This document shows, in pieces, positions 43,701-56,164 of a stretch of 64,000 bases of DNA (position 1 is its first letter; every line of letters begins with the position of its first letter). This DNA comes from Phallusia mammillata (Eukaryota; Chordata; Ascidiacea; Phlebobranchia; Ascidiidae), in NCBI GenBank assembly GCA_003260075.1, contig QLIY01000245.1:119584-183583 (forward strand), written 5' to 3'. The notes beneath the pieces are model-generated. The model made no database searches. It was not told where the DNA came from and was given only the letters and a program-made list of their open reading frames with translations. A program made the position numbers and the translations under genes.

Positions 43701-45987
43701 CATTTGTCTGATGGGTACATCAAATTATTAAAAAAAGTGTTTAGTAGTTCTCTCATAGTATCACCTTTTGCCCATTATAATCAATTTTTTGCTTGCAAGC
43801 AGTTTTCTTGTGTTCACTGTTCACAAGTTTGTAATTCTAATCTTGTCTCTGCCATAAGTGTTTCCCTGAGCGAGAAACTTCAAGCAGCATTGGTTTAACC
43901 AAGTGAACCCTAAGGGCTGAACAAAATTGAAGTTACCAATTCCTAAAGTCCAAAAAAAATTAAAAAATGAATTAACTGACTTGCAATAAAAACATGCAGC
44001 TCAATGGCAGACTTATTGTAAGCATAACACATTCAGACGTTGCCCATCCAACAAGGACAAAAGTGAAATAAAACAAGCAAACAAAAATACGGTGAAGACT
44101 TAATTTCACCAATCCCCATTTAAAAACCATTACCCAAACTTGCATCCATTTGCCCACAAAGCCAAAACCATTTTTGTTGTGTTTATTCCACAGATTACTT
44201 TGCTTAACAACGATTTCGAGCGCGTACAATGCGACCAGGAGAGATTAAAACAGGAGTTGGATTTTGTAAAGACGCAACAGCAAGAGGTGCAAGATCTACT
44301 CCGTCCTCTTGAGGAGGCGACACGTCAGCAGCTAGCATCCACTTCTATACATACTCATCACGCTGACATGGAGAGGGAAAGAACGTACGTCATACTAGGA
44401 TATACTGAAAGTGGAATGGTTCCATACAGAACTACAAGGGCTACTTTAAAATGGACAATCTTGTAATGAAATGATATTACGCCAGGCTCATTGAGGGCNA
44501 TATCCCCCCTTTTAGTAGTCTATGGTTTAACTGTCTTGGAATATATGAAGCAAATGTAACACTTCACTGAGTTGAGTTAAGTTTATTTCGAATGGTAAAC
44601 GACAACATTGCGACACAATAAGAAAACGAAGAGCTTAAATTTTTAACTTAAAATAATGTTTAGAATTTACTACAACCACGCATAAAACCGGGGGGGGGGA
44701 AAGAAAAAATCCCGGGATAGAATTTTTTACTAAAATTGTCCGGGATTCCCGGGATCCCGGGAGAGAAACCCTACGCCATACCGAATCAGTCGGTTATAAG
44801 CATTCACCACCATATGGCATGGCATAGGCTTGAAAATGTAGCCGGCGGTGGGATTCGAACCCACGACAGGAGTCTTTCCGGCACTCGTGCTCCCCCAACT
44901 GAAATACACAAGCTTAGTGGACAGCCCGTCGAAAGTCGAATCACAAGCACCGTTGCCTGCCTGGTATTCTGCACATGTCAGCTTCGGAAACTGGCTTCTA
45001 AACGTCTCTGTTTTAGACATGAGAAACACATATGTTAAAAATGTGCCATACACTAAAAGTAAATGAAAAGCAACTGTTTTTTTTTTCAGATATAACCTTG
45101 CTGAAAATGTGGATGGACAGTTGAAACGGATGGTGCAGGATTTGCGAGAAGTGATCGACCATGTAAACGCGAGTAGCACTCCATCTGATGCTACTGACCC
45201 GGTAAGTGTTGTATTAAAGCATATTCGTTGCAGTATAGTTTCCAATAATCCAAACTATTCATATCCCCCCTTTTAGTAGTCTAAGGTTTGACTGTCTTGG
45301 AATATATGAAGCAAATGTAACACTTCACTGAGTTGAGTGGGGGGGGGGTGTTGCAGTATAGTTTCCAATAATCCAAACTATTAATATCCCCCCTTTTAGT
45401 AGTCTATGGTTTAACTGTCTTGGAATATATGAAGCAAATGTAACACTTCACTGAGTTGAGTTAAGTTTATTTCGAATGGTAAACTACAACATTGCAACAC
45501 AATAACAAAACGAAGAGCTTAAATATTTAACTTAAAATAATGTTTAGAATTTACTACAACCACGCATAAAACCACGATTAAACCGATTTCAGTTAAAAAT
45601 TTCACCTAATTGCGACAAAACTTGAGGTACAAATGATTTGAGCTTTGACTAATCGAAAACGGTTAATCCTGATTTTGATCCAATCTTTACTAATTTTTGG
45701 TCCAAACGGGTCCGGATTAACCGAGGTTAACTGTACTTCACCTACATTATCGTAGGTATAATCTTAGCAATAAGAGGCAATTTGTGACAAGTTAAAAATG
45801 CATCATAAATATTTTTTTTTGCTTTTAGGTGAACCAAATTTCGAAGATCCTCTCCGCTCACATGGACTCGCTACAGTGGCTTGACTCCAACTCTGTCGCT
45901 CTCCAGCGGAAACTCGACGAGCTCACCAAGCAAGTTACGACACGCAAGGTGGAGCAAGAGAGTCGGTTAAGATTGGCTTTTGACTGA
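37757..45987 (+). CDS. NUP62: Nucleoporin p62 (FG nucleoporin)
   Basis: NUP62 is the central-channel FG nucleoporin of the nuclear pore, forming a coiled-coil trimer with NUP54 and NUP58. Exons: 37757-37797, 38032-38132, 38197-38280, 38571-38648, 39060-39635, 40110-40202, 40271-40318, 40698-40787, 41507-41641, 42797-42982, 43401-43576, 44194-44384, 45090-45201, 45829-45987; phases agree, stop TGA at 45985. The N-terminal two thirds is low-complexity Ser/Thr/Ala/Gly with FG and GFxFG-type repeats (MNFSFGAKTAGGF, GFGFGATTPS, GSFSFGGAAS). The C-terminal third is the conserved coiled coil: LETKINKWTSELQQQEQLFL, QATQVNAWNKFL, ERLKQELDFVKTQQQEV, AENVDGQLKRMVQDLREV, ILSAHMDSLQWLDSNSVAL, ending RLRLAFD. 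Most FG exons begin and end in the same phase, so exon skipping would keep the frame. Confidence 0.96.
38700..38985 (+). repeat. tRNA-like dispersed repeat, best preserved copy
   Basis: A near-complete cloverleaf runs from about 38792 to 38865: D arm GCTCAGTTGGTAGAGC, anticodon arm GAGTC-TTGTAAA-GACTC, T arm GTGGG-TTCAAAT-CCCAC, acceptor strands GCCTGTG and CGCAAGC with one mismatch. Conserved repeat sequence extends about 90 bases upstream (GGCAGGCAACGGTGCTTGTG) and also downstream. It lies in NUP62 intron 4, sense strand. Not called a tRNA gene (see rejected list). Confidence 0.75.
41047..41479 (+). mobile_element. hAT-like MITE family B with perfect 8-bp TSD
   Basis: Ends TAGTGATGGGACG and GTCCATCACTA (with internal CGTCCCATCA), flanked by ATAGTCAA at 41039-41046 and 41480-41487. 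The inner part has many copies of ATACCGAGTACGAGTA and its inverse. It lies in NUP62 intron 8, ending about 20 bases before the exon-9 acceptor. Confidence 0.85.
41642..42796. other. NUP62: NUP62 intron 9
   Basis: Apart from the MITE at 42011-42469, no coding or RNA feature is seen. A G7 run at 41744-41750 is within normal range. Confidence 0.5.
42011..42469 (+). mobile_element. hAT-like MITE with CTTTAACA TSD, interrupted by C10
   Basis: Right end GGTGACCCCTG. The left end keeps only CA before C10 (42013-42022). The 8-bp duplication CTTTAACA is exact at 42003-42010 and 42470-42477. The interior (GGATCTGGCCCTCGAGG, CCGGCCCGCGAAC) resembles animal hAT MITEs. The C10 has taken the place of the left terminal repeat. 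Confidence 0.75.
43065..43200 (+). mobile_element. Partial hAT-like element (CAGGGGTCGGCAACC end)
   Basis: CAGGGGTCGGCAACCTTTTA is a typical hAT terminal sequence and matches the start of the 58600-58805 element. No matching right end was found before exon 11 of NUP62. Confidence 0.45.
44500..44699. other. NUP62: Misplaced copy of NUP62 intron 13 sequence
   Basis: After an n at 44499, ATATCCCCCCTTTTAGTAGT...CACGCATAAAACC runs to a G10 (44690-44699). The same text occurs twice more in the next intron (45265-45338, then 45385-45573, separated by G10). A third copy on the wrong side of exon 13 is best read as an assembly fault. Confidence 0.7.
44775..45030 (-). repeat. tRNA-like dispersed repeat
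   Basis: On the minus strand: GGCAGGCAACGGTGCTTGTG, GATTCGACTTTCGACGGGC, then a tRNA-like head with GTGGGTTCGAATCCCACC. It lies in NUP62 intron 12. Confidence 0.7.
45568..45734. mobile_element. pogo/Tigger-like MITE
   Basis: Right end GGATTAACCGAGGTTAACTGTA; the left end is a degenerate inverse (AACCACGATTAAACCG). A sister copy lies at 48414-48597. TA at the edge would fit a TA target duplication. Confidence 0.5.
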
Positions 45988-46084
45988 AAAAAACTTTCGA
46001 AGTCACACCTTGTTGGCTAAAAGAAATACATATCACTGCCACGATATTGAACCTTTAATTAGGTTCCAAACTTTTCTGTCAATG

Positions 46085-46676
46085 CTGTAATAGATAGTGT
46101 TACCCATGTTATGAAGTCCATTGTTTACCTTGGCTAAGATTTGGATTCCATAGGCACTGGTTTTCCACTATTTTAGCTGCGGTATTACTTAAACTTCCAT
46201 GTTTCATAATAGCCTGGTTGGTTAACTCAATAAGTTTCACCAAAAATGCATTTGGTGTTAGTTCGTAACCGTGTAAAATTTAAAAGTCAGAAATGAATGT
46301 GAACTCTTAACCCACCGAACACTCTCTCACTCTAACACGAGTTCATAATGTGTTTCAACACTCAAAAGCTCTCTTTACGTTGTCCAGTAAATGTAACAGG
46401 TCATAATATTTTTTCCTAATTTGTCATACGATTAGTGTAAGAGGGGGGGGGGCATAGTGTTACCCATGTTATAAAGTCCATTGTTTACCTTGGCTAAGAT
46501 TTGGATTCCATAGGCACTGATTCTCCACTATTTTATCTGCGGTATTACTTAAACTTCCATGTTTCATAACAGCCTGGTTGGTTACTCTATTTAAAGTTTC
46601 ACTAAAAATGCATTTGGTGTTAGTTCGCAACCGTGTAAAATTTAAAAGTCAGAAATGAATGTGAACTCTTAACCCA

Positions 46677-46717
<41 letters not shown>
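46085..46717. repeat. Duplicate blocks around G10, then G41
   Basis: CATAGTGTTACCCATGTTAT is followed by about 220 matching bases with roughly 3% differences on both sides of G10 (46443-46452). The second block ends in the 41-base G run. Confidence 0.75.
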
Positions 46718-46719
<2 letters not shown>

Positions 46720-48413
46720 TCGTTTGCATCAGAAAGTGGAGAAATTTGATTATAACGAGCGTAAAAAAGTTGCACGACTCTTTTGAGGTTGTCCATACGT
46801 TTTGTTCAATTCCTTTTTTGTACAGAAACAAATACATTTGCGAAATAGCACCCTACTTTTGCATGTTTTATCTGCTAGTGGGCGCTACTGAGTAAATAAT
46901 GACGGCTAGGCACATGTTCCCGAAAAAAGTTTAATTAGTCCGGACAATTAGTACAGAATGGACAAGCCCAATGATTTCTCTTTGTAATCAATGGTATTAT
47001 TTTGGTTGCTTTACTTGTGAAATTAGCTTTGTTTAAAAGACGGTAATGTCAACAAAATGCACGTGAAATGGTAATCCTGTTTTTGAACCATTCTTATTTT
47101 ATATACGGACTTTGCTTTTGCTATATTTCGTAAAATCACATTAAAAACAATTTTTAATAGGTTTTTGAAAGCCTAGTACATGACATTCCCAAATTTTTTT
47201 TACCATTTCAATTTTATCACAAGCTGAGCTAAATATAGTCAACACAACAAATGAACTCTGAAAATTTTAGTGACCCACACACCAGGATATATTGCTGGGA
47301 ATGTTAGCACACACGTACAACCACAGGTTTTAAAGCATCCTAAATCAAGGTAGCTATGAGTCAGCCACACAAACTCACATGATTTACACTCAATGTTTTG
47401 ACCTGAGCACACTGACGCTAATGCAATTAGTTTGGAGACCGATATAACCGAATATGTTGGCGTGATTTACTGATTAAGGCTCCTTATGTACACAATGATC
47501 CGTGATTGCGACTCTTTTTTTGAGTAGGGAGCTAGAACAAGAAAGACATTCTTAGTCAGTGCTGTGTCGCGCCGTGGTCCTTGTGTTTGTGAAGTAAGCT
47601 ACTAATTAAGCAAAAGGTAAATATTACAAAGGTCACAAATTGTCGACTACCTTTTTCGGTTTGCAACAAACACTCAAATTGGCAAAGTTATAAAAAGCTT
47701 TCATCGTTCGCAAAACTTTCCACTATATTTTTTTCTGCTCCGTATTCTGAACTGCGTTGCATGCGGCCGTGTCTTACAGAGGTTATTTGACTGATAAGCC
47801 AGGATTGTATTTAATAGTGGACCATAGTGCTATTTTGCGTTATACTGGTCAATGCAAAACCTCAAGCTTTAAATCTGCACATCAAAGTTGTCGGGTTCGG
47901 GTTTCTTTAAAAAAAAACGGGCTTGATTCGGGCCTGACTTTACGCATATTTTTGAACAAATTTAATTAGCTAAGTAGCCAGTTATTGGTCCTGACCTAAT
48001 GTCAAACAGCCCTAAAGCGCCTTGTTCAAGACCAATTGTCTATTGTGTTTGTTTTCTTGGTCTTTCCTACGGCTTTAATGTATAGGCCTGTCAATCAAAC
48101 TTTCGGGCCTAAACGGGCTTCTCAAAAACGATTCGGGTTCGGCTCCAATTCGAGGCCCGTTTACAATTCTGCTGCACATAGTTATGTTAAGTTTCAAAAC
48201 CAGTATTGTTCATTTGTGGACTCCATTGTTCTAAAACCTTTTGTATTTTATCTTTTCGCGTGGTTTCGCCGAGAAAATAGTTTTGTTTTACTTATGAGAC
48301 TTATTGGGTAGCGGCTACACTGATTTTTACAATTTACATCTTCATTTTCATATTTTTGTAAACAATATATTGGGGCCCTCAAAATTTGATTACATCCAGG
48401 GAAAAAACTTATT

Positions 48414-48597
48414 ATAAACCTCGGTTAATCCGGACCAGTTGGGACCAATAAAATTGCCCGGATTAGCCGAAGATTCAGATTAAACGATGTCGATTAGTTC
48501 AAGACTTACCACAATACAAATCATTTGTACCTCGAACCTGTCAAAATTGGGCGAAGATCCGGATTATCCAAATCCTGTTTAACCGTGGTTTACTGTA
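48414..48597. mobile_element. pogo/Tigger-like MITE
   Basis: Left end AACCTCGGTTAATCCGGAC, right end GTTTAACCGTGGTTTACTGTA, inverted with respect to each other. The interior has AAATCATTTGTACCTCGAAC, shared inverted with the 45568-45734 copy. Confidence 0.55.
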
Positions 48598-48805
48598 TTT
48601 CAATTGAGTGGTAACCCCAAATCACTGAACAAACGCTGCGAATTTTTAGTTGCGTTACGATTCCGTACCTCTTTGGAAAATAAGAATTGAAACCGTTACA
48701 AATCCGAAATATTTTTGTTCCTAGAAAATTTAGTTTTTAAAAAGAGTTGGCTTCCAATTGCGAACTGAAGGGAGGAATTATAAATTAGCTCCCAAAAATT
48801 CAATC

Positions 48806-51800
48806 ATGTCGGAGAAAGAAAAAGAAGGTAAGAATAAGAAACTGCTGGTTGTATTAACGATTACATTTTGAAAGAAATGTCAATTAAATAACATATACTC
48901 ATAAAAATTCACCTAACGCTATGCGTATAGGCTATATGAAATGTGGAATCGCCTATAAACACCATCATTTTACTGCTATATTCTAACAGCATGGTTAGCG
49001 TTAAGTTTGACAATTGTGTTTCATCTAATTAGTATGGAACCTCTTTGAACTAATAAACGTACTTTTTTTTAAAAGGCATTTTCACATTACAGTTTTTATA
49101 TTCGTTATATTATTTATGAGGGGGGGGGGGATTAGTATGGAACCTCTTTGAACTAATAAACGTGCTTTTTTTTAAAGGCATTTTCACATTACAGTTTTTA
49201 TATTCGTTATATTATTTATGATACATAAGCACAAAAATGTGTTGCGAAAACTTATTCTTATCTAGTGCTCTTAAAAATTAATTAATCTTTGGTTCTGTGT
49301 AGGCATAGCTTTGTTAAGTTACTTTAACAATATTGTTGAAACCTTTACTCGCTTTAGTTAAGTCTTTTGACCCAATGCTAATTAGACCCTAAAACAGTGG
49401 CACCAGTAACTATATAAACTTGGTTAATACCAATAAACTGAACAGAACACAACGATACAAAATAATAATGCACAACGGGCCGGGCGCACTAAAATGTTTG
49501 TTTGGGGGATCTCCCGTACATCCCGTGTTTTTTTTTAATTTTGTGCTGATGAAATATCTTATCTGTGTTTTTTTCAGGTGAGAGACGTCGCTCAAGTAGC
49601 GAGATTTCCCAGCTTGAGGAATACAGACCAACTGTAAGTAAATTGCAAATTGGTTATATTGTCAGCCGGTTCTATCACAAAAGTCATGTTTTTCAGCCGG
49701 TTCTGTTACAAAAAGTCCATTGACAGTTGCCAGTAATGCTATCCGGTTCTCATAAAATTACGTGAGACGGCTCTATAGAACCGGTGCGAACCGGCTGAAT
49801 CCCACCACTGGTTAAATTGGCCAAAAAAGTTGTCCTTGACTTGTACGACATACGATTGACCCAAACAATATATGAACTCCAATAAAATTAAAAGATTTAA
49901 ATCTAGTAGTTGGTTAATTTTAAATGCACTGTTACATTGACATTTAGTTTTTGTCAAAAAGTATGGGGCATGGCACAACAGACCGCAAAGCTATAAAATT
50001 GCAAGAATATTGCGTTTAAAAATACATTTAGGTGCAATTATACGTTTAAACCACACTGGTGACACAATTTAACACAACATCACAACTCCGTGCTGCAGTT
50101 ACTTTCACTAAATTGTTTTGCGGATTTTTTCGGGTATTTCATGAAACCAGTTGTTTAGCAGGATATGCTAGCTCCGGTACTGCTTGTCGCGCATTGTTAG
50201 TTAAGCGCAAAGTTACCAGTAAGCAAATACGCAGTTAGGAAAAGTATCACGTAATGCCTCATAATTTTAAACGCAAAACCGGTTAAGATGAAAATAAATT
50301 TAATATTTCAATCAGCCCTGAAGCGTCTATGCAGACCAGTGATCACGGCATACTAATACCTAAATCATAGTACGCCAGGCCTTTTGAAGGCGTTATACTG
50401 AATCAGTCGGTCACTAAGATTTCCCACATATGGCAAAATCAGCTTTTAACAGTGTACTATGATCATACATAATAAAGTGTCAGCGACTCAGCGTTAGTAC
50501 GAAATGCAAGCATTTACATTTGAAAAGGAAAAGTTTGTTATTTATTGCAAAACAGTTATTTGCTGTCATACAGTTATTTACATTTCTATTTCAATAGAGT
50601 TAATTGTCGCATAAGCGTAAAGTCATGACATTACCGCATATACATAAACTAGTTTGCATACAAATTTCAGTTTACTAACAAAACACAACAGCCTATATTG
50701 TGTTCTAAAAACACAACAGCCCATATTGTGTTAAAGTAGTTAAACAGGCTCAACGAATCTGCTTTAAATACCAGCCAATAATCGGACGAACGCATTTAAA
50801 CCAATTGTTGTGGAGAGCTTCACGGCAGCATAGAAGGCTGGTCTTGTTCCTGCCTGAAGGGAAACAATTGCACCGCGACGATTTTCTCTCCAGCAGATTG
50901 AAAGCACAGGCCATTATACTTGTGTCTCCAGTCTACGCGCAGCATTAGACAGGCTATGATCAAAACAGCTGGTAGTTTTTGTGTTGTGTGATGAGTAGAC
51001 ATGGCCGATATGCTGGTAAAGAGGGTGAACCTTTACTAAAGGCAGATGAATGTGAAAAGGTCGAAGTTGAGGAATATGAACAGGTATATATAAGTTAATC
51101 TAGCTCTGGCATGAAAAATGACTAATATATGGCATGTTAAGTATGCGTAATGTAGCGTTTTGTTGCATTGGCGCGGGGGGGGGGAAAGTTATATAGCTCT
51201 GGCATGAAAGCAGCTAACATATGGCATGTTAAGTATGCGTAATGTAGCGTTTTGTTGCATTGGCGCATTTCACTGCATTCACTTGCACACAAGGTCTAAT
51301 AAAGTCAGCACTTGTGTAGCAGTTTATCTATCTTGGCCAACAGTCTATCCTGTTATTCACATGCAGTTATGTCAATTCTAAAATTAACTGGTCTGGCACC
51401 TGGCTTATAACGCTTGAGCGATTTCCAGTGGCAATTTTGTAAATACTTCAACGGCCTGTCTGGGGGCACTTCATGCTGACATAGCAGACATTTAAAAACA
51501 TAATACTACGCGTAAATTGTATTTTTAGTAGCTACCTCGCAAGGTATGGTCATTTTGTCACCTGTATTTGTCTCTAATTAGATATAAGTCCGTTTATGAC
51601 CTCATTAAAATTCTAAGTAATAAGTATTCTAGGGAATTTGAGGCGGATGTTATACATGTAATTCAAGTCGTGTTCCATTATGGGATTGTCCGCCATCTTT
51701 TTTCTATGCAAACGTATCTTAAAAGTCTGGTTTACACGTCTTGTGACAAGAATGATGAATTATATTAGCATGTGACACTGACGGGGGGGGGGTTTGAAAT

Positions 51801-54800
51801 TCTAAGTAATAAGTTTTCTAGGGAATTATATGCGGATGTTATACATGCCATTAAAGTGGTGTTAAATTGTGGCATTGTCCGCCATCTTTTTTCTATGCAA
51901 ATTTATCTTAAATATCTGGTTTGCACGTCTTGTGACAAGAATGATGAATTATATTAGCATGTGACACTGACCGAAAATTGCACAAATGGCACGTTAGAGC
52001 CAAGTGTCTGTTATATCTGCACGTTTTTAGACAATACAATATTTACAGATGTGTTTTGATGCTATATTTAGGTTTTAAACGCAACTTACAAATGTTCAGT
52101 TCCTTTATATGTGCCTTAAAAGTTGTATTTGCTTTGCAGAAAGGATTTCCAAAATGCATTTTCTTCATTCTCGGAAACGAATTCTGCGAACGCTATTCCT
52201 ACTATGGGATGCGAAGTAAGGATATTTTTTATTTTCCTAAAGTTTTACTAAAAAACGTTTCATGCCTAAACGCTTCGACAAACGCTCGCATGTGGTTTCC
52301 AGATGTCTGGAATTTCCTGGACATATCCGGTATTTCGTCGCGAAATCTTTGACCGGAAATAATTTTCAAACAATTGTCCGGAATTTTAGCTTCTGGTGAC
52401 CGAACCTACATTAGCTCTGGAAAATGTTTTTTTCTTGGGCACTTAAAAGTTACGTTTTAACTGTTTTCCGTGTGGTTTTCGATGCACGATGTTGCCTACA
52501 TACATGCGAAACAACTAATCAGCATGAATTTAAGGGGAATTAGGTGTTTTTGCTTCTTGAAAGCTAACAAAACCCTGCTATAATGAACGAATCGCTCCAA
52601 AATTATGTCTATTAGCTTTTTGTGAACTTGTAAAACTTATCAAGAAACAAAGTTGGTTTTCATTTCTGTATAAACATAGTAAGGTACCTGAAGGTATGTA
52701 GGCCCGGAAGGTAATAAGGCCCACTGGGGGGGGGGGACGCATTATAACCTAAGTTTAGCAGATCTAGCAGGTATGATATAACTCTAAATACATTCAAGGG
52801 GGGGGGGGGAGTTGGTTTTCATTTCTGTATAAACATAGTATATAACGCATTATAAACCAAGTTTAGCAGATCTAGCAGGTATGATATAACTCTAAATACA
52901 TTCAAGTCGAATTTAAGCTAGTTTTTTAAAGCAACTATTAAACTAGATGTGCGTCGTTGGTAAAATAGTGTGCTTGTATTCCGCGGACATGCAGGCAGTG
53001 GTAAGTAACGACTTTTATGAAATATTGAGACCCCAAACCCACTTTACCATTGTTTACCAGTTTAGCTAAAAATATACAATGAAACCCAAAAAGTTATCAC
53101 AAACGGTTTAAAATCCCCTGTATGGTTTTAAACCAGAGTTTAATTTTGTTTTCGTTTTTAGCGATTTTGGTGCTGTACCTGAAGTATTACTTGAAATGGG
53201 ACGATGACACTGCTACAGCAGTCTACCACGCATTCACTGTACTGGCCTACCTCTTTCCATTGCTCGGTGCTGTGGTGGCAGACAGTTGGTGGGGGAAATA
53301 CAAGTAAGTATATTGTCTTCAAAACCGCGCCTTGTTTTGGTTTCTTGATTTTGAAAGCAGGCCACAAAAAAAAAATTAAACCCAGAAATTTAATTAATAT
53401 TCGGAAGTGGTATTCTATGGCCCAGCTGTAGACTATTAAGCTTATTTGATAACAGTTGTACTTCTAAACACTCTATACTTTGTAATTATTTTATGATTAA
53501 TGTATGCCCTATATTAGTTAGCGTTCATGCAACATTTTTCACAGGCTTTGTTTAAACGTATGTTGTCCGAAATTTACCCAATCTGCTTTTTTCCCAGCAC
53601 GATATTATGGCTTTCTATTGTTTACTCGATTGGAATGGTCCTTAATACAATGGGAGCTATTGGCCCAATCGGAGATCTGACTGTTCATGCGTAAGTGTAT
53701 TGTGTGTTCGCTATGGTTAAATGCCGCATGTAGTATAACCAGGGTTGCCATCGACTTGAAACCAAAAATAAGGACAACCGAAAAAATTATTTTTTATACG
53801 AAACAAAACAAACGTTTTTGAACAAATCTTTGCATTTATACGAGCCGTGACATATCATATGCTATATTTTGGTAGAAACAATCTGTTTCAGCCACTCCTG
53901 GTTCGTAGAAAATACTTCGTGCATCCCACAACAGCTCAGGTCAAGGTTTACTTTTACTTGTAGCAGGGATTTGACCAGTAATTGTTGAAAATAAGACAAA
54001 AGAAGGACTCAAGTCAAAAATAAGGACATTTCTTAGAAATAAGGACAATGAACTTTTTTAAGACATAGCCCTTCAAAATTAGGACAAGAAATAACGACGG
54101 TATGGCAACCCTGCCTATAACTCTAGTTGATATAGCTTATAGTTTATACACCTAACGTATACGAAACATGTCGAACAACGTGTATTTGACGATCTTTAGT
54201 AACTAAGTAAACCAATTTAGGTTATGTCTTAATACATGTCCAAAACAATGCAAAGCAATAGCGTCTTATACAATTGTTATTCCAAGTTACGCAGTTACTA
54301 GTTTAGTCTCTGGTGTACTTGGTCAAAACCATCGGGTTTAACTAATTGTGTATTTGAACAGTGTGCTGTCGTCCATTGGTTTACTGGTCATAGCTATTGG
54401 AACGGGTGGAATAAAACCTTGCGTTTCTGCGTTCGGCGGAGATCAATTTGAGGCCGAGCAGGTTAGAACTATGTTAAATATGATTCGGCTTTTATTTCTG
54501 ATTATCGTTTAAGGCAAAGCAAAGCCATTTGTTCTGTTGGGGGGGGGGTGGAGATCAATTTGAGGCCGAGCAGGTCAGAACTATGTTAAATATGATTCGG
54601 CCTTTATTTCTGATTATCGTTTAAGGCAAAGCAAAGCCATTTGTTCTGTTTTGGAGGACAGATTCTGAAACGTAAATATGTGAGTTTGAATTTTAGGTTC
54701 GGGTTTAAGTTTGGATAAAACTGGCTTCATTCGGGCCTGACTTTACGTGCCGCAATTTTACCAACTTCAGGGCCGAATTAAGGCTTTGTTTTGGCAACAA

Positions 54801-56101
54801 AATAGGTTCAGGTTCGGGCCTGCTTACAACAGAACTTGAATCTTATTGCTAAAAATCAAAACGGCTGTTTGTTTAAGATAATAATAACAAAATTATTGCA
54901 ACTTGAAAACTGCCAGCCATTCTTCCTTGTTCTTTTATAAACAATGCGGACAAATTCGGAAAACCTAAATAGTAGTTTCATAACATTGCATGAAATTTTA
55001 CAGGAAAACTACAGGCGTCGATTTTTCTCCCTGTTTTATTTTGCAATTAACGCGGGAAGTCTGGTTTCGACGTTTGTTTCACCGCTCATCCGAGGTAAGA
55101 CAATTTATATGATTTCTATCGCCTGACTGAAACAGCGGTCTTATTGTTCTCTGAAATAAAATTAATGTCAATGACAATCTTGAAAGCACTGCTATTTCGC
55201 ACCGATAATGTCAATTTGCAGATAGTGTTTCCAAACCATTAGGCATCTGGGTATAGGGCAATAATTTTTGAATAGAACCAGTGGTGGGATTCAGCCGGTT
55301 CGCATCGGTTCTATAGAACCGTCTCACGACGTTTTATGAGATCAACGAACCGGTAAGCATTACTGGTTACTATCAATGGACCTTTTGTAACAGAACCGGC
55401 GGAAAAACATGACTTTTGTGATAGAACCGGGGGGGGGGGGGGTTACTATCAATGGACTTTTTGTAACAGAACCGGCGGAAAAACATGACTTTTGTGATAG
55501 AACCGGCAAACCCAAAAAATGAATCCCACCAGTGAATTGAACCTCAATTTTTTAATGGTCTCATCCAGTATGATTTTAGATGTAAGAAAATGTGGTTAAT
55601 TGTGTTCAACAAAAAGGTTACCACAATAGTTGCGTCCAAACAATACTGGTATAAGGATAACTTGTCGTGTTGGTATTTTAACGGGTTGCGGGACTTTTAC
55701 TAAAGTTTTTTGACCTTGTAATAAAATAAGATTTGTCAAACACAGAAAAAGTGGTTTGAATGTAAGCATTTTTTCTCAGGTTATAACTTCGTTTCTTTGT
55801 GTGACAGATGAAGTGAAATGCTTTGGTGATGACTGCTATGCACTTGCGTTCGGAATTCCAGCTATTCTTATGGTTGTTGCAATCTGTAAGTCAAAGTTTT
55901 GCACAAGAAATTTTTTTAAACCTTTCTTACAACGCCATAATGTTTTCTCTCGTACTTGTTTTTTTTATTTTTGCCCAACGTGCTTGTTTTCCAAACATTT
56001 TTTTAGAAACTTAGTGAAAATATTTGAAATTTCCGTTTACTGAAAGTCGGTTTGCAAAACAATAAATGACCGTTTTCCTAGCACGAAAAAGCCTACTGGC
56101 T

Positions 56102-56164
<63 letters not shown>

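Larger units (their letters stand above)
45988..48805. other. NUP62 3' flank and intergenic DNA before SLC15A
   Basis: No coding exon is supported. 46085-46442 is repeated at 46453-46676 after G10, then a G41 run follows (46677-46717). Around 47850-48190 there are repeated GGGTTCGGG and CGGGCCTGACTTTACG strings also seen at 54690-54830 and 57825-57990. A pogo-like MITE sits at 48414-48597. Confidence 0.5.

Noticed and set aside
44730-45245. 171-codon minus-strand frame across NUP62 exon 13
   Set aside because: It runs through a tRNA-like repeat and antisense to a well-supported exon; no family resemblance.
46649-46837. Open frame with poly-proline on the minus strand
   Set aside because: It is the complement of the G41 run.
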